From contig NZ_JABMCF010000025.1 in the NCBI RefSeq assembly GCF_013359815.1, positions 1 through 36,424 of the forward strand: a stretch of DNA of 36,424 nucleotides. Direction: 5' to 3'. The position numbers and the translations under genes are program-made. This DNA comes from Curtobacterium flaccumfaciens. Lineage in GTDB: Bacteria > Actinomycetota > Actinomycetes > Actinomycetales > Microbacteriaceae. The notes under the pieces are model-generated. The model searched no databases, was not told where the DNA came from, and worked only from the letters and a program-made list of their open reading frames with translations. Below are positions 1-9,630 of the stretch, piece after piece; the first letter of the stretch is position 1; each line of letters opens with the position of its first letter.

Positions 1-30
1 ATCGTGATCAGTCCTTTGCTGTTGTCGCGC

Positions 31-57
31 TCGGCGCGGCTGCTGTGTGCGCGCCGA
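31..57. repeat. Inverted repeat in the leading intergenic stretch
   Basis: TCGGCGCG (31-38) and CGCGCCGA (50-57) form a perfect 8-bp inverted repeat with an 11-nt loop. No T-run follows on either strand. The rest of 1-188 holds nothing I can call: no ORF there has convincing protein character. It could be the terminator of a gene lying left of the window. Confidence 0.3.
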
Positions 58-188
58 ACACACCCTTGGTGGGGTGGAGAACCAGCGATGTGCGGCTGGT
101 GAGCGCTCCGGGTGTTTCCCGGTCGTTGCAGGTGATTCGGCGTCGTCCGCCAGTCGGATTGGAACGACTTCTCCGGGCCTGTCGCCCC

Positions 189-194
189 TAGGCT
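189..194 (+). promoter_or_regulatory. -10 element TAGGCT for a leaderless transcript
   Basis: TAGGCT fits TAnnnT and is followed by six bases (cgggtc) and then ATG at 201, so transcription would start at or next to the start codon. No Shine-Dalgarno sequence precedes the ATG. No convincing -35 is seen. Confidence 0.6.
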
Positions 195-200
195 CGGGTC

Positions 201-716
201 ATGCGGGGAACGACGATCCGACCGACCACGGAGGACGACTGGGAGTCCGTGCGGGCACTGCGGCTGGAGATGCTCCGGGACACCCCGAAGGCGGACGGGG
301 AGCGGCTTGCCGACGCGGAGCGGCTGCAGGAGCGTGACTGGCGTCGACGCGGCCGCCGTGAGCACGACGTCGGCGGGACGACTCTCGCCGCGATCGGTGC
401 CGACGGCCGGTGGCTCGGGACGATGGGGGTGTTCGTCCCCGGCCCCCGCGTCGGGCCGCTCCTGGTCGGCGTCTACGTCGCACCGTCGCACCGGGGTCGT
501 CCCGCCGGTGTCGCCGATGCGCTGCTCGACGAGATCGAGGTGTGGGCGGCTGCACACGGGTCGGCACTGCGGCTGCACGTGCACGCGGGGAACACGCGTG
601 CGCAGGCCTTCTACGCCCGACGTGGCTACGAGCCGACGGGTGCGACCGAGGCGTACGTCCTCGATCCGAGCGAACTCGAGGTCGAGATGATCCGGCAGCT
701 GCGGGGTTCGCTGTGA
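201..716 (+). CDS. GNAT family N-acetyltransferase
   Basis: The 171-residue protein is one GNAT domain, a family that moves an acetyl group from acetyl-CoA to an amine. The acetyl-CoA loop is around 97-103 (HRGRPAG, a variant of R/QxxGxG/A) after the strand VGVYVAP, and the C-terminal NTRAQAFYARRGY (131-143) is the usual GNAT motif B. The substrate cannot be read from sequence. ATG at 201 is chosen because a -10 box sits exactly six bases upstream (leaderless). The stop overlaps the GTG of the next gene (GTGA), so the GNAT and the two HAD genes are probably one coupled unit. Confidence 0.85.
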   Translation: MRGTTIRPTTEDDWESVRALRLEMLRDTPKADGERLADAERLQERDWRRRGRREHDVGGTTLAAIGADGRWLGTMGVFVPGPRVGPLLVGVYVAPSHRGRPAGVADALLDEIEVWAAAHGSALRLHVHAGNTRAQAFYARRGYEPTGATEAYVLDPSELEVEMIRQLRGSL

Positions 717-1384
717 CCGGCGGGGCGGCCGGAGCTGCCGGAGCTGCCGGGCCCGTCGTGCGGTGGCTGCTGTCCGACGTGGGCGGCGTCCTCGAGCTCG
801 TCGACGACGCCGCCTGGCCCGGACGCTTCCGGGCGCGGTGGGCCGAGCGGCTCGGGATGACGACGGACGACTTCTCCGCACGCCTCGCTGCGGCCGACCT
901 GCCCGACGCCTCCCGTCAGACCGGCGTCGTCGACCGGTACTGGGGTGCGATCGGGGCAGCGCTCGAACTCGGGGCCGATCAGCTCGCCGTCATGCGGGCC
1001 GACTTCTGGGATGCGTACTGCGGAACCCTGAACCAGCCGTTGTACGACTTCCTCGCCGGACTCCGGGGCACGATCGGCCTGGCGATCCTGTCGAACTCCG
1101 GCGACGGTGCCCGAGAGGAAGAGGAGCGGCGCTTCCGGTTCTCGGCGGTGTTCGACCCGATCTGCTACTCCCACGAGATCGGCGTGAACAAGCCCGATCC
1201 CGAAGCGTTCCGGATCACGCTCGAGCGCTTGGGGGCGGACCCGGACGAGGTGTTCTTCGTCGACGACGTGCCCGAGAACATCGAGGCCGCACGTGCGCTC
1301 GGCATCGGGGCGCACCTGCACGTCGACACCGACGAGACGATCCGGGTGCTCGATGCGGTCGTGCGGGGGAGCGGCCGGCAGTGA
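713..1384 (+). CDS. HAD-superfamily hydrolase, DxGG variant
   Basis: The 223-residue protein has the four HAD motifs: SDVGGVLE (nucleophile Asp about 22), ILSNSGD (Ser about 127), the Lys of NKPDPEAF (about 160) and FFVDDVPENIEAA (paired Asp about 184-185). The usual DxD acid/base Asp is Gly here, as in the DxGN/DxGG HAD-IA branch that includes YihX-like sugar phosphatases, so activity may be reduced or specialised. The GTG start at 713 overlaps the previous stop, and the stop overlaps the next GTG. A longer reading frame upstream overlaps the acetyltransferase and has no protein character. The small-molecule phosphate substrate is unknown. Confidence 0.8.
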   Translation: MTGGAAGAAGAAGPVVRWLLSDVGGVLELVDDAAWPGRFRARWAERLGMTTDDFSARLAAADLPDASRQTGVVDRYWGAIGAALELGADQLAVMRADFWDAYCGTLNQPLYDFLAGLRGTIGLAILSNSGDGAREEEERRFRFSAVFDPICYSHEIGVNKPDPEAFRITLERLGADPDEVFFVDDVPENIEAARALGIGAHLHVDTDETIRVLDAVVRGSGRQ

Positions 1385-2031
1385 CCGTCGGCATCGTGTT
1401 CTTCGACGTCGACGGAACCCTCGTCAGCCCCGGTTCCAGCAGCAGCTTCCTGGCCGCCCGGTTCGGGCACCAGGACGAGCTCGACGATGCAGAAGCCCGC
1501 TACGCCGACGGTGCGCTCACCAACCAGCAGGTCAGTGAGGTCGACGCGCTCGGGTGGCGTGGCACGTCCGTCGCGATGGTTGACCGGTGGCTCGACGACC
1601 TGCCGGTGTTGCCCGGAACCGCGACCGTCGTCGCGTGGTGCCGTGCCCACGACGTCGAACCCGTGCTCGCGTCGCTGGCGTGGCAGCCCGTGACCCGTTC
1701 CCTCGCGGGGCGGTTCGGGTTCGTCCCGAACGGCGGGCCGAGAGTCGGCGAGCACGACGGCGTCCACGACGGCACCGTCGCCGAGCACTTCGACGAGTTC
1801 GACAAGCGGGACCGGGCGCTCGCGCTCGCTCGTGACCTCGGTGTACCGATCGAACACTGCTGCGCCGTCGGGGACAGCCGCTCCGACATCCCGCTCTTCC
1901 AGGCGCTCCCCAGTGCGTTGGCGCTCAACGCGGCTCCGGCGGCACGTGCGGCCGCGAGTGACGCGATCGACGCGGACGACCTCTCGCGCATCATTCCCTG
2001 GCTCGACCGCTGGCTCCGGGGGCTCGCCTGA
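1381..2031 (+). CDS. HAD-IB-like phosphatase (SerB-like fold)
   Basis: The 216-residue protein carries a full HAD set: FFDVDGTLV (Asp9 nucleophile, Asp11 acid/base), Ser near 98 in VLASLAW, Lys142 in FDKRDRA and GDSRSDIPLF (164-173). The motif IV form GDSxxD and the length resemble HAD-IB phosphoserine-phosphatase-like enzymes, but the specific substrate is not evident. It starts with GTG at 1381, overlapping the preceding HAD stop by GTGA. Two different HAD hydrolases made from coupled cistrons suggest a shared metabolite-repair or dephosphorylation role, which is inference. Confidence 0.8.
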   Translation: MTVGIVFFDVDGTLVSPGSSSSFLAARFGHQDELDDAEARYADGALTNQQVSEVDALGWRGTSVAMVDRWLDDLPVLPGTATVVAWCRAHDVEPVLASLAWQPVTRSLAGRFGFVPNGGPRVGEHDGVHDGTVAEHFDEFDKRDRALALARDLGVPIEHCCAVGDSRSDIPLFQALPSALALNAAPAARAAASDAIDADDLSRIIPWLDRWLRGLA

Positions 2032-2056
2032 TCGATCGGCTCTGAGACGGATGCGG

Positions 2057-2062
2057 CATGAT
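2057..2062 (+). promoter_or_regulatory. Weak -10 CATGAT before the acyl-CoA synthetase
   Basis: CATGAT matches TAnnnT except at the first base and is followed by six bases and GTG at 2069. This is the same geometry as the stronger leaderless promoters in the window and supports 2069 as the start. Confidence 0.35.
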
Positions 2063-2068
2063 CGGTCC

Positions 2069-3811
<1,743 letters not shown>

Positions 3812-3831
3812 TCGGCTGACGGAGATCACCC

Positions 3832-4371
3832 ATGGCCGTCGTACTGCGCCCGTGGTCGCTCGACGACGCGGCTGCGCTCTTCGTCGCCAGCCGGTCGAAC
3901 CCGGACCTCGCGACACAGTTCCCGGACGTCGGGCTCGATGACGAGGAGCAGGCCCGCGCGCACATCAGGAGCGCCCTGCGGTTCGACGAGCGGGCGAAGA
4001 ACTGGGCGATCGTGGAAGACGGAGTCGCGGTCGGGAACGTCGGGCTGTCGGCGATCGAGTTCCGGCACGCCACGGCCTGGGCGCATTACTGGCTGGCGTC
4101 CGATGCTCGCGGCCGTGGGCTCGCCACTCGTGCGTTGACGAGTGCGTCGACCTGGGCGTTCGACGCCGGGCTCTTCCGCCTCGAACTCGGACACCGCTCG
4201 AACAACCCCGCGTCGTGTCGAGTCGCCACGACCGCCGGGTTCCGCGCGGAGGGCGTCGAACGGCAGAAGCTCCGGTACGGCTCGGAGCGGTTCGACGTGG
4301 AGACGCACGCCCGGCTGGCGACCGATCCGGTGCCGGACCTGCCGGCGTTCGAGGTCTGGACGACGTCCTGA
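3832..4371 (+). CDS. GNAT acetyltransferase, RimJ/RimL type
   Basis: The 179-residue protein has an N-terminal LRPWSLDDAAALF, a YWLASDARGRGLATRAL acetyl-CoA site (RGRGLA 93-98) and HRSNNPASCRVATTAGF (121-137). This is the pattern of the Acetyltransf_3 group that includes ribosomal-protein and small-molecule N-acetyltransferases. The ATG at 3832 has GGAG at 3821-3824, so this gene uses a normal Shine-Dalgarno and probably reads on from the acyl-CoA synthetase 20 bases upstream. The acceptor is unknown. It is not a close copy of the GNAT at 201. Confidence 0.85.
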   Translation: MAVVLRPWSLDDAAALFVASRSNPDLATQFPDVGLDDEEQARAHIRSALRFDERAKNWAIVEDGVAVGNVGLSAIEFRHATAWAHYWLASDARGRGLATRALTSASTWAFDAGLFRLELGHRSNNPASCRVATTAGFRAEGVERQKLRYGSERFDVETHARLATDPVPDLPAFEVWTTS

Positions 4372-4396
4372 CGGCTGCCCCGGTCAGTCCTAGGCT
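4368..4396 (+). promoter_or_regulatory. Promoter CTGACG-N17-TAGGCT, leaderless
   Basis: A -35-like CTGACG (4368-4373) is spaced 17 bases from TAGGCT (4391-4396), which is six bases before the GTG at 4403. The -35 hexamer contains the stop codon of the upstream acetyltransferase. This is the best-formed of the leaderless promoters in the window. Confidence 0.6.
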
Positions 4397-4402
4397 CGGC
4401 AC

Positions 4403-5257
4403 GTGGAACTGATCAAGGACGTCTCGCGCGGCGACTGGTTGCTGGCCCGGGCCGGCTCGTTCGCCTCGTTCGGCGGTGTCGCGGGCACCGGGTTCGAGGC
4501 GTACGTCCGGATCCTGCACCCGCTCCGAGCGGATCGCGAAGACCGCACGACCGTGGACGAGTACGACGAGCACCCGGTCCTCGAATCGGCCGAGTGGCGC
4601 TGGGCCGACGTCGCCGAGCGCAACCGTCGGACGATCGACCCGCTCGTGTCGTGGCAGACGCTCAGCGGTCGGGACGACGAGTCGGACCTCCCCTTCGAGG
4701 ACGGCTGGGTCGTCCATCCACCCGAAACGGGTTGGTACGAGCCGAGGCAACTCGCCGCGCTCACCGGGCTCCTCGCCGACGCGACGTCCACGCCGGACGA
4801 CCTGGTCGGGGCGGTCTGGGACGGATGGGGGGACCTGAACGCGTCGACGTTGGGCTTCGGGTGGCAGGGGAGCGGCGAGCCGACGGCGGCCGAGCGCGTG
4901 GAGATGCAGGCGCACATTGCCCGGGCCCAGGCGCAGCACCGGCGGGAGCAGGCTGCGCTCCGGGAGTCGCTCGCGGGTCCGCGCTTCCTGTGGCCGGCCC
5001 GCGAGTGCTTCCTGCTCTCCATGTCCCTGCTGCAGCTCAGCGACCCGTCCTGGACGGACGACGCCCGCGTGGGCACGTACGTCGACGTCGGGCACACCCC
5101 GCAGATGCTCTGGCCCGAGGGGCACGAGTGGGTGCTCGCCAGCGAGATCGACTGGGACTCGACGATCGTCGCCGGGTCGCGGTCGCTCATCGACGCGGTC
5201 CTCGCCGACGCCCGGTTCGAGGCGTACGAGGTCGACGCAGACGCTTCCCCGGGCTGA
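4403..5257 (+). CDS. Conserved-looking protein of unknown function (284 aa)
   Basis: I do not recognise this family. The frame is well supported: a promoter with correct leaderless spacing leads to the GTG, and the stop is immediately followed by the opposing stop of the MFS gene. The protein is soluble, acidic and Trp-rich (EWRWADV, GWVVHPPETGWYEPRQLAAL, AVWDGWGDLNASTLGFGW), with a helical Arg/Gln-rich linker near 165-190 and a C-terminal part containing PEGHEWVLASEIDWDSTIVAG. That last pattern, and the absence of any export signal, suggest a cytoplasmic protein of the kind often annotated only as hypothetical in actinobacteria. No catalytic motif stands out. Confidence 0.65.
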   Translation: MELIKDVSRGDWLLARAGSFASFGGVAGTGFEAYVRILHPLRADREDRTTVDEYDEHPVLESAEWRWADVAERNRRTIDPLVSWQTLSGRDDESDLPFEDGWVVHPPETGWYEPRQLAALTGLLADATSTPDDLVGAVWDGWGDLNASTLGFGWQGSGEPTAAERVEMQAHIARAQAQHRREQAALRESLAGPRFLWPARECFLLSMSLLQLSDPSWTDDARVGTYVDVGHTPQMLWPEGHEWVLASEIDWDSTIVAGSRSLIDAVLADARFEAYEVDADASPG

Positions 5258-6487
5258 TCAGACCGGCAGGGCCACCTCGGTGGTCACGCGCCGGACACTC
5301 CGGGTGGACGCGGCGACCACGGTGGCGACGACGATGACGACGGCGCAACCGATCAGGGTCGCGGGCGTGCCGACCGCGTGCGCCAGCGGCCCCACCAGGG
5401 CCTCGCCGAGCGGGACGGCGACGAACGACCCGACCATGTCGTACGAGTAGACCCGCGACAGCACGGCCCGGGGCACGTTCGACTGCAGCGCGTGGTCCCA
5501 CGCGATCGCGAACAGCTCGATGGCCACCCCGCCCAGGGCGAACGCGACGAGCAGGGTCGGCAGGGCCGGTGCACCAGCGAGCGCCAGGACGGGGAGCGCG
5601 GTCACGGCCATCAAGGCGACGCCGATGCCGAGGGCGTGCCGCGGCCGCCACCGCAGCGCGATCAGCGCTCCGAGCGCCAGACCGACGGTCTGCGCCGCGA
5701 CGACGAGTCCCCAACCCGCCCTGCCGAACGAACCGTCCGCGACCACCGGACCCAGCACGGTCGTCGCGCCGACGAAGGCGGCGTTGAGCACCGCGAACTG
5801 GGCGACCACCGTCCAGACCCAGCGCCGCCCCGAGAACTCGACCCATCCCTCCCGGATGTCCGCGATCACCGACGGACGGTCGGCCGGCACGACGGACGGG
5901 CGACGTGGCAGTCGGATCCGTGCGTACAGAGCTGCAGCGACGGCGAAGCCGGCGGCGTCCACCGCCAATCCCCACCCGGCGCCGACGAGCGCCACCATGC
6001 CGGCGCCGGCGGAGGCCCCGACGATGGTGCCGGCGTTGATGCTCAACCGGATCACGGCGTTCGCCGGACGGAGCAGTGCCTCGGGCACGGTCTCGGGGAC
6101 CATGGCAGCGGTCGTCGGCAGGCTGACCGCGGCGACCGCACCGTTCAGGATGCTCAGGACGACGAGGAGTGGAACCGTCGCGGTACCCGTCAGGACCAGC
6201 GCGGCGACGGCGCCCTGCGTCAGCGCGGCGCCGAGCGACGTGACGACGAGCACGACGTCACGGGGCAGCCGGTCGGCGATGACCCCGCCGAACAGCAGGA
6301 CCGCGACGTTCGCCACCGAACGTGCGGCCACGACGAGGCCGAGGTCGACGGGCGAGCCGGTGAGGTCGAGGACGGCGAACGCCAACGCGATCGGGGCGAC
6401 GGCGTTGCCGAGGATGCTCACCGTGCGGGCGGCGAGCAGCCAACGGAACGGCGCGTGCCGGAGGACGCCCGTGATCGGCGTGCTCAC
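5258..6487 (-). CDS. MFS transporter (MFS_3-like exporter)
   Basis: The 409-residue membrane protein has about 12 hydrophobic segments and an MFS cytoplasmic loop (GGVIADRLPRDVVL) after TM2. LLAARTVSILGNAVAPIALAFAVLDLTGSP at the N-terminus is typical of the MFS_3 exporter branch (EntS-like and drug exporters), so efflux is likelier than uptake. The start is GTG 6487, overlapping the ArsR-family stop as GTGA; a longer frame upstream is the antisense-frame shadow of that regulator. The stop abuts the opposing gene's stop with no spacer. Control by the coupled ArsR-type protein is inferred. Confidence 0.85.
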   Translation of the reverse strand: MSTPITGVLRHAPFRWLLAARTVSILGNAVAPIALAFAVLDLTGSPVDLGLVVAARSVANVAVLLFGGVIADRLPRDVVLVVTSLGAALTQGAVAALVLTGTATVPLLVVLSILNGAVAAVSLPTTAAMVPETVPEALLRPANAVIRLSINAGTIVGASAGAGMVALVGAGWGLAVDAAGFAVAAALYARIRLPRRPSVVPADRPSVIADIREGWVEFSGRRWVWTVVAQFAVLNAAFVGATTVLGPVVADGSFGRAGWGLVVAAQTVGLALGALIALRWRPRHALGIGVALMAVTALPVLALAGAPALPTLLVAFALGGVAIELFAIAWDHALQSNVPRAVLSRVYSYDMVGSFVAVPLGEALVGPLAHAVGTPATLIGCAVVIVVATVVAASTRSVRRVTTEVALPV

Positions 6488-7017
6488 GGTCGCCGCATCG
6501 GGAACATCGAGACGGTCATCGACACCGGAACGGTGCCCGGGGTGCGGGGGCGCTGCGCTGCTGCGTGGAGCAGGGCGGAGGCCTGGCCGACGTGGTGCAC
6601 CACGCGACGCCACGTCTCGGGGCCGACCCACAGCTCGGCGTCGGTGGAGACGCCGGGCCCCGTGGTCCGCTGTCGTACCCGACGCCGGAGCTCCTCGACC
6701 TGGGCCTCGACGTACACGAGCTGGTCCTCGACCGAGACCTCCTCGGCGCCACTGTCGGATCGGCCGTCGGGGTCGAACGCCCGCGACGACGACTCGTGCC
6801 GGTACCGCTTCGCCTCGCCGCCCCGGAGCCGGACGACCTCGACGACGGCGACCAGCCCGGCCCGTTCGAGGACGCGCAGGTGGTAGCTCGCGGTCGCCTG
6901 CGAGAGCCCGAGCTCCCGTGCGGCCTCGGCCGCGCTCATCGCGGAGCTCGTCACCAGCGACAGCAGGCGGAGCCGGATCGGGTGGGCGGTCGCCCGGAGG
7001 GACTGGAGGCTGGACAT
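6484..7017 (-). CDS. ArsR-type winged-helix transcriptional regulator
   Basis: The 177-residue protein begins with a classic ArsR/HTH_20 domain: LRATAHPIRLRLLSLV, then AAEAARELGLSQATASYHLRVLERAGLV (about 35-62) and a wing with VRLRGGEAKRYRH. Behind it is a roughly 90-residue acidic then helical extension (VEDQLVYVEAQVEELRRRV) likely used for dimerisation or ligand sensing. No Cys metal-binding motif is seen, so this is probably not an arsenic or metal sensor. ATG 7017 is favoured (GAAGG upstream in the right place), with an alternative at 7053. It is translationally coupled to the MFS exporter and presumably represses it. Confidence 0.8.
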   Translation of the reverse strand: MSSLQSLRATAHPIRLRLLSLVTSSAMSAAEAARELGLSQATASYHLRVLERAGLVAVVEVVRLRGGEAKRYRHESSSRAFDPDGRSDSGAEEVSVEDQLVYVEAQVEELRRRVRQRTTGPGVSTDAELWVGPETWRRVVHHVGQASALLHAAAQRPRTPGTVPVSMTVSMFPMRRP

Positions 7018-7041
7018 GCGCCCATCCTTCGTCCCCACGCC

Positions 7042-7052
7042 TGACACCGTCA
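7042..7052. promoter_or_regulatory. Possible operator TGAC-N3-GTCA
   Basis: A short perfect inverted repeat, TGAC ACC GTCA, lies 25 bases upstream of the ArsR-family start and 37 bases before the divergent DUF5519 gene. It is a candidate autoregulatory site, but 4-bp arms arise easily by chance. Confidence 0.25.
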
Positions 7053-7076
7053 AATGGCTCTTTGGGGGTTATGCGA

Positions 7077-7082
7077 TAGTGT
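7077..7082 (+). promoter_or_regulatory. -10 element TAGTGT, leaderless
   Basis: TAGTGT is followed by six bases (cgagca) and the ATG at 7089. No Shine-Dalgarno sequence is present. Confidence 0.55.
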
Positions 7083-7088
7083 CGAGCA

Positions 7089-7574
7089 ATGATCAGGTCC
7101 ATCCGCCGCGGCGAACGGCCCGCCGTGTCCGAAACGGGTCCCCAGCGGCAGCTCACCGACCGTGCGACGCCGGAACTGTGGGGAGCGCTCGTCGGGAGTG
7201 CCGTCGCGCTGCCCGGCGTCGAAGAGGGGCACAGCCAGGTGTCGCCGGCGTCGTCACGCGCGTTGTTCCTGCGCGATCAGCGCGCCCACGTCGTCCCGTG
7301 GACGTCACTGGCGCCGGACGGGCGACTCGAGCCCGTGCACCTGCACGGCGTCGAGGACACCTCCGTCCACCTCTGTCTCCCGGTCGCACGGGGCGCCGAA
7401 CTGACCGAGCTCGGCTGGGCGACCCCGCACCAGTACGAGGACCACGGAACCGAGTTCATGGTCTACGGCCCGCGCGACGCCGACGAACTCGCGGTCGTGC
7501 TGTCGATCATCGAGGAGAGCCTCGCGTTCGCTCTCGACCCTGGCGACGAACGTCCGGCGCACCACCCCGCCTGA
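7089..7574 (+). CDS. Luciferase-domain (DUF5519-like) protein
   Basis: The 161-residue protein matches my memory of the small DUF5519/luciferase-domain family: an N-terminal helix, PGVEEGHSQVSPASSRALFL, PVHLHGVEDTSVHLCLPV and the C-terminal LGWATPHQYEDHGTEFMVYGPRDADELAVVLSI. Despite the family name, no light production is implied. In actinobacteria these proteins resemble small acid-stress or DNA-binding-like domains of unproven function. It is divergent from the ArsR/MFS pair with a 71-base spacer, so it may share their regulation. ATG 7089 is fixed by the leaderless -10 box. Confidence 0.65.
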   Translation: MIRSIRRGERPAVSETGPQRQLTDRATPELWGALVGSAVALPGVEEGHSQVSPASSRALFLRDQRAHVVPWTSLAPDGRLEPVHLHGVEDTSVHLCLPVARGAELTELGWATPHQYEDHGTEFMVYGPRDADELAVVLSIIEESLAFALDPGDERPAHHPA

Positions 7575-7589
7575 TCACTTCGCGCCCAG

Positions 7590-7625
7590 CGACAGTTCAC
7601 GCCCCGCCGCGCGCGTGAACCGTCG
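7590..7625. repeat. Intergenic inverted repeat CGACAGTTCACGC
   Basis: CGACAGTTCACGC (7590-7602) pairs with GCGTGAACCGTCG (7613-7625) with one mismatch over 13 bases and a 10-nt loop, 15 bases after the DUF5519 stop. It could terminate that gene. It shares GCGACAGT with the palindrome at 28790, suggesting a dispersed element. The remainder of 7626-7742 shows no gene. Confidence 0.6.
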
Positions 7626-7742
7626 CCCAGCGCGAAAAGCCGCGCGAGCCCACCCGCGCGAAAACCCGCGCCAACCCCGCGTCACCCTGTGGGAGCACAC
7701 ATCTCCCCCCAACGGCGGACGCGGCACCGACGGCCCCTCCCG

Positions 7743-7748
7743 TAGCGT
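7743..7748 (+). promoter_or_regulatory. -10 element TAGCGT, leaderless
   Basis: TAGCGT is followed by seven bases (cgaggcc) and the GTG at 7756. This spacing fixes the ABC ATPase start, because the open frame extends much further upstream without protein character. Confidence 0.55.
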
Positions 7749-7755
7749 CGAGGCC

Positions 7756-8688
7756 GTGATCGAAGTCAGCCATCTCACCAAACAGTACGGTCCGAAGACC
7801 GCCGTGGACGACGTCTCCTTCGTCGTGCGTCCCGGCAGTGTGACCGGCTTCCTCGGGCCCAACGGCGCCGGGAAGTCCACCACGATGCGCATGATCATGG
7901 GGCTCGACCGGCCCACGTCGGGCACAGCCACCGTGAACGGCCAGCCCTACACGAGCTTCCGCGACCCGCTCCGGCAGGTCGGCGCCCTGCTCGAGGCGAA
8001 GGCCGTGCACTCGGGCCGCAGCGCCTACAACCACCTGCTCTCGCTCGCGGCGACCCACGGCATCCCGAAGTCCCGCGTGCACGAGGTCATCGACATGACT
8101 GGCCTCGACTCCGTCGCGAAGAAGCGCGTCGGCGGGTTCTCGCTCGGCATGGGGCAGCGTCTGGGAATCGCTGCCGCACTGCTCGGCGACCCGAAGACCC
8201 TGATCCTCGACGAGCCCGTCAACGGCCTCGACCCCGACGGTGTCGTGTGGGTGCGTCAGCTCGCCCGCCGCATGGCCGCCGATGGCCGCACGGTGTTCCT
8301 CTCCAGCCACCTGATGAGCGAGATGGCGCAGACCGCCGACCGCGTGGTCGTGCTCGGCCGGGGCAAGGTCCTCGCCGACGCCCCGATCGCCGAGTTCGTC
8401 GCCGGTGGTGGCGCCGCTGCCGGCACCGAGGCCGCCGTCAGCCGCGTCATCGTCCGCACCCCGGACCCGAACGGACTGTTCACCGCCATCGGCCCGAACG
8501 CCGCGGTCACCCAGCGCGAGGACGGCTCGTTCCTCGTCGTCGGGCCCGACGCACCGACGGTCGGCAACATCGCCGCACAGGCCGGCGTCCCCCTGCACGA
8601 ACTCACCCCGACCGGCGCGAGCCTGGAGGAGGCCTACATGGCCCTCACCCGCGACGACGTCGAGTACCGATCGGAGGGCACCCGATGA
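7756..8688 (+). CDS. ABC transporter ATP-binding protein
   Basis: The 310-residue ATPase has Walker A GPNGAGKST (34-42), signature LGMGQ (130-134), Walker B LILDEP (149-154), D-loop GLDPDG and the H-loop SSHL (His about 185). The C-terminal 100 residues follow the CcmA/DrrA-like style of ABC-2 exporter ATPases that act as dimers. It overlaps the permease start by ATGA, so the two are made together. The substrate is unknown; ABC-2 pairs of this form commonly act in drug, lipid or peptide export. There is no dedicated regulator gene beside it. Confidence 0.9.
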   Translation: MIEVSHLTKQYGPKTAVDDVSFVVRPGSVTGFLGPNGAGKSTTMRMIMGLDRPTSGTATVNGQPYTSFRDPLRQVGALLEAKAVHSGRSAYNHLLSLAATHGIPKSRVHEVIDMTGLDSVAKKRVGGFSLGMGQRLGIAAALLGDPKTLILDEPVNGLDPDGVVWVRQLARRMAADGRTVFLSSHLMSEMAQTADRVVVLGRGKVLADAPIAEFVAGGGAAAGTEAAVSRVIVRTPDPNGLFTAIGPNAAVTQREDGSFLVVGPDAPTVGNIAAQAGVPLHELTPTGASLEEAYMALTRDDVEYRSEGTR

Positions 8689-9548
8689 GCGCCACCACCT
8701 CGCCCACCACACCGTCGACCCGGATGTCCGGCTCGACCCGCCTGTCGTTCCCGCACCTGGTGCGGAGCGAGTGGATCAAGCTGCGCAGCATCCGGTCCAC
8801 GTTCTGGTGCTACGCGATCCTGGTCGTCCTCACGATCGGCATGGCCGCGCTGATCGGGGCGAACACGAACAGCGGCGGCCAGGAGCTGCCGACGGACCTC
8901 GCCAACGGCACCTTCGTGAACGCCAACGCCGTGGGTGTCCTGCTCTCGTCGCTCGTCGTCGGCGTGCTCGGCGTCCTCATCATCACCGGTGAGTACGGCA
9001 CGGGCCAGGTCCGCTCGACGTTCACCGCAGACCCGCGGCGCACCGGCGTGATCCTGGCGAAGGCCACCGTCCTCGCCATCGCGACCTTCGTCGTCAGCGC
9101 CGTCGCCACCTGGATCGGCGTCCTCATCTCGCTCCCGCTGCTGGCCGGCAACGGTGTCGAGCCGGAGCTCGGTGACCCGTCGGTGTTCCTGCCGATCCTC
9201 GGTTCGTCGGTCTTCCTGACCCTGCTGGCGCTCCTCGCGTACGGCATCGGTCTGCTCGTCCGGTCGAGCGCCGGCGGCATCGCGATCACGCTCGGCCTCC
9301 TGCTGGTCGTTCCGGGGGTGCTCGCACTCATGAGCGGACTGATGAAGGTCGACTGGCCGATGGACATCGCGGCGTTCCTGCCCGACTCGGCCGGCGGCCA
9401 GCTCTACGCCTACTCGTACGACGGCGCGAGCACGGTCGACAACAGCGGGGTCGTGCTGAACGGCTGGGGCGGCTTCGGCGTCCTCGCCGCCGAGGTGCTC
9501 GTCGTGGGTGGCCTCGCCCTGACGCTCGCGCGCCGTCGCGACGTCTGA
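8685..9548 (+). CDS. ABC-2 type permease
   Basis: The 287-residue membrane protein has about six transmembrane segments and a cytoplasmic N-terminus ending in HLVRSEWIKLRSIRSTFW, the signature opening of actinobacterial ABC-2 permeases. ITGEYGTGQVRSTFTADPRR between TM2 and TM3 is the conserved coupling region facing the ATPase. It pairs with the overlapping ATPase gene to form a half-transporter that would dimerise. A strong hairpin begins 18 bases after the stop. The transported substrate is not evident. Confidence 0.88.
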   Translation: MSATTSPTTPSTRMSGSTRLSFPHLVRSEWIKLRSIRSTFWCYAILVVLTIGMAALIGANTNSGGQELPTDLANGTFVNANAVGVLLSSLVVGVLGVLIITGEYGTGQVRSTFTADPRRTGVILAKATVLAIATFVVSAVATWIGVLISLPLLAGNGVEPELGDPSVFLPILGSSVFLTLLALLAYGIGLLVRSSAGGIAITLGLLLVVPGVLALMSGLMKVDWPMDIAAFLPDSAGGQLYAYSYDGASTVDNSGVVLNGWGGFGVLAAEVLVVGGLALTLARRRDV

Positions 9549-9565
9549 CGCGACCACCCCACGGC

Positions 9566-9601
9566 CGGGAGGCGCGGTGCCAGCCGGCACCGCGCCTCCC
9601 G
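9566..9601 (+). terminator. Perfect 16-bp terminator hairpin, copy 1
   Basis: CGGGAGGCGCGGTGCC (9566-9581), loop AGCC, then the exact reverse complement (9586-9601), followed by TCGTTCCG. It lies 18 bases after the ABC permease stop. Near copies are at 14425 and 35881, the latter with the same TCGTTCCG flank. Confidence 0.8.
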
Positions 9602-9630
9602 TCGTTCCGCGGGCGGGTCCACCGCGTCAC

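Noticed and set aside
47..337. Open frame of 96 residues at the left edge
   Set aside because: Low-complexity Gly/Arg/Ala composition and overlap with the convincing GNAT gene in another frame; typical of GC-rich shadow frames.
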